The notes under the pieces: model-generated
What the model was told of the DNA's origin: nothing
Databases searched by the model: none
Seen by the model: only the letters and a program-made list of their open reading frames with translations
Made by a program: the position numbers and the translations under genes
DNA from: Comamonadaceae bacterium
GTDB lineage: Bacteria > Pseudomonadota > Gammaproteobacteria > Burkholderiales > Burkholderiaceae_C
Reading direction: 5' to 3'
DNA: 6,644 bases
Assembly (NCBI GenBank): GCA_947454585.1
Contig: CANGML010000096.1
Span: 1 to 6,644 of the forward strand
Shown here: piece after piece, positions 5,831-6,644 of the stretch
Layout of the letters: the number at the start of each line of letters is the position of its first letter
Numbering within the stretch: position 1 is the stretch's first letter

Positions 5831-6644
5831 GCGCATTGACGCTTTCTTCGGTGTCTGCGCCAGACGCGACGATCGATATTTTTATTGATGCACTGTGGCT
5901 TGAGCAGGGTTTTGCGGCCAACAGTTTGGCTGCCTACCGCCGTGATTTGAATTTGCTATCTGCTTGGCTGGTTGGGCGGGGCACCTATTTGCTGAAAGCC
6001 CAAGAGTCAGACTTACAGCAGTATTTCGCCCATCGACATGCGCAGACCAAAGCGACCAGCGCCAACCGGCGATTGACGGTGTTCAAGCGCTTTTACCGCT
6101 GGGCCTTGCGCGAGCGGTTGTTGACTACCGACCCCACGCTCAAACTGCTCACGGCCAAACAACCGGCCAGAGCCCCAAAAAGTTTGACCGAGGCGCAAGT
6201 GGACAGCTTGCTCAATGCCCCAGACGTTTCAACGCACTTGGGGCTGCGCGACCGAACCATGCTGGAGTTGATTTATGCCAGTGGCTTACGCGTCAGTGAG
6301 TTGGTCGATCTCAAAACGCTACACGTGAGCTTGAATGATGGCATCTTGCGCATCATGGGCAAGGGCAGCAAGGAGCGCTTGGTCCCCTTTGGCGAAGTGG
6401 CCCGAGATTGGTTGCAACGCTACTTGAGCGAGGCCAGGCCTGCTTTATTGGCTGGCCATCAAACCGAAGCCCTGTTCGTCACGGTTCGCGGCAAAAACGC
6501 GGGCGAAGCCATGACGCGTGCCATGTTCTGGCAGCTGATCAAACGTTATGCCTTGCAAGCACAAATTCATGTGCCGATCTCGCCGCACACCTTGCGCCAC
6601 GCCTTTGCGACGCATTTGCTCAACCACGGCGCAGACTTGCGTGC
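5827..6644 (+). CDS. xerD: Tyrosine recombinase XerD (3' end outside window)
   Basis: XerD acts with XerC at dif, activated by FtsK, to resolve chromosome dimers before division. The 272 visible residues align with E. coli XerD without a break. The N-terminal SAM-like domain begins [20 protein letters not shown] and the catalytic domain follows. Catalytic residues, numbered from TTG 5827, are R155 in [11 protein letters not shown]179 in [11 protein letters not shown], and H254 and R257 in [22 protein letters not shown] (266-272) favours XerD over XerC. The second histidine and the nucleophilic tyrosine, about 36 residues in all, lie beyond the right edge. Start is uncertain: there is no in-frame ATG before the conserved region. 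TTG at 5827 overlaps the Bug stop (TTGA); TTG 5836 and GTG 5851 are alternatives, and none has a strong Shine-Dalgarno. The overlap suggests co-transcription and coupling with bug. Confidence 0.94.
   Translation, partial: MSALTLSSVSAPDATIDIFIDALWLEQGFAANSLAAYRRDLNLLSAWLVGRGTYLLKAQESDLQQYFAHRHAQTKATSANRRLTVFKRFYRWALRERLLTTDPTLKLLTAKQPARAPKSLTEAQVDSLLNAPDVSTHLGLRDRTMLELIYASGLRVSELVDLKTLHVSLNDGILRIMGKGSKERLVPFGEVARDWLQRYLSEARPALLAGHQTEALFVTVRGKNAGEAMTRAMFWQLIKRYALQAQIHVPISPHTLRHAFATHLLNHGADLR

Noticed and set aside
5123..5836. Long open frame of 237 codons on the minus strand opposite bug
   Set aside because: It lies fully antisense to a clear PF03401 gene, has no recognisable domain, is rich in His, Arg and Gly as expected of a complementary frame, and lacks a Shine-Dalgarno.
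5827..6644. xerD as an integron or phage integrase marking a mobile island
   Set aside because: The sequence follows XerD closely ([16 protein letters not shown]), with no attachment-site repeats, tRNA or phage genes around it. It is the housekeeping recombinase.

Overview
The window looks like an ordinary chromosomal segment of a betaproteobacterium, most likely Burkholderiales and close to Comamonadaceae (Limnohabitans, Rhodoferax or Polaromonas type). The clues are a Bug-family (TctC-like) periplasmic binding protein, a type B ribosomal protein L31 of betaproteobacterial form, a NorM-type MATE pump, and moderately GC-rich sequence with even codon use. The genus assignment is inference from protein style, not from a search. 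I see no insertion sequence, CRISPR array, tRNA, rRNA or phage gene.

Layout, left to right. (1) The 3' end of glmM (phosphoglucosamine mutase, cell-wall precursor synthesis) reads rightward into the window and stops at 355. (2) It meets, tail to tail and with overlapping stop codons, a leftward pair: a GT-C/ArnT-like membrane glycosyltransferase (3443 to 1713) followed by a MATE efflux transporter (1713 to 352). The glycosyltransferase stop and the MATE start share one base (TGATG), so the two are probably translated together. (3) Upstream of that pair, also leftward, is rpmE2 (zinc-free ribosomal protein bL31, 3780 to 3523), with its own strong intrinsic terminator and a candidate extended -10 promoter. 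(4) Next, still leftward, is an AEC-family (auxin efflux carrier-like) transporter, 4776 to 3871. (5) A 91-bp divergent intergenic region separates it from a rightward pair: an orphan Bug solute-binding protein (4868 to 5830) and xerD, the chromosome-dimer-resolution tyrosine recombinase. The xerD start probably overlaps the Bug stop codon. xerD runs off the right edge before its last two catalytic residues.

The genes do not form one pathway. They are housekeeping genes (glmM, rpmE2, xerD) interleaved with envelope transport and glycosylation genes. Coding is dense and no gap exceeds about 90 bp. The most interesting points are the arrangement of gene junctions: overlapping stops at glmM/MATE, a terminator and a tandem repeat pressed against a GTG start, a coupled glycosyltransferase-transporter pair, and an apparent bug-xerD overlap. 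I found no convincing new biological system here.
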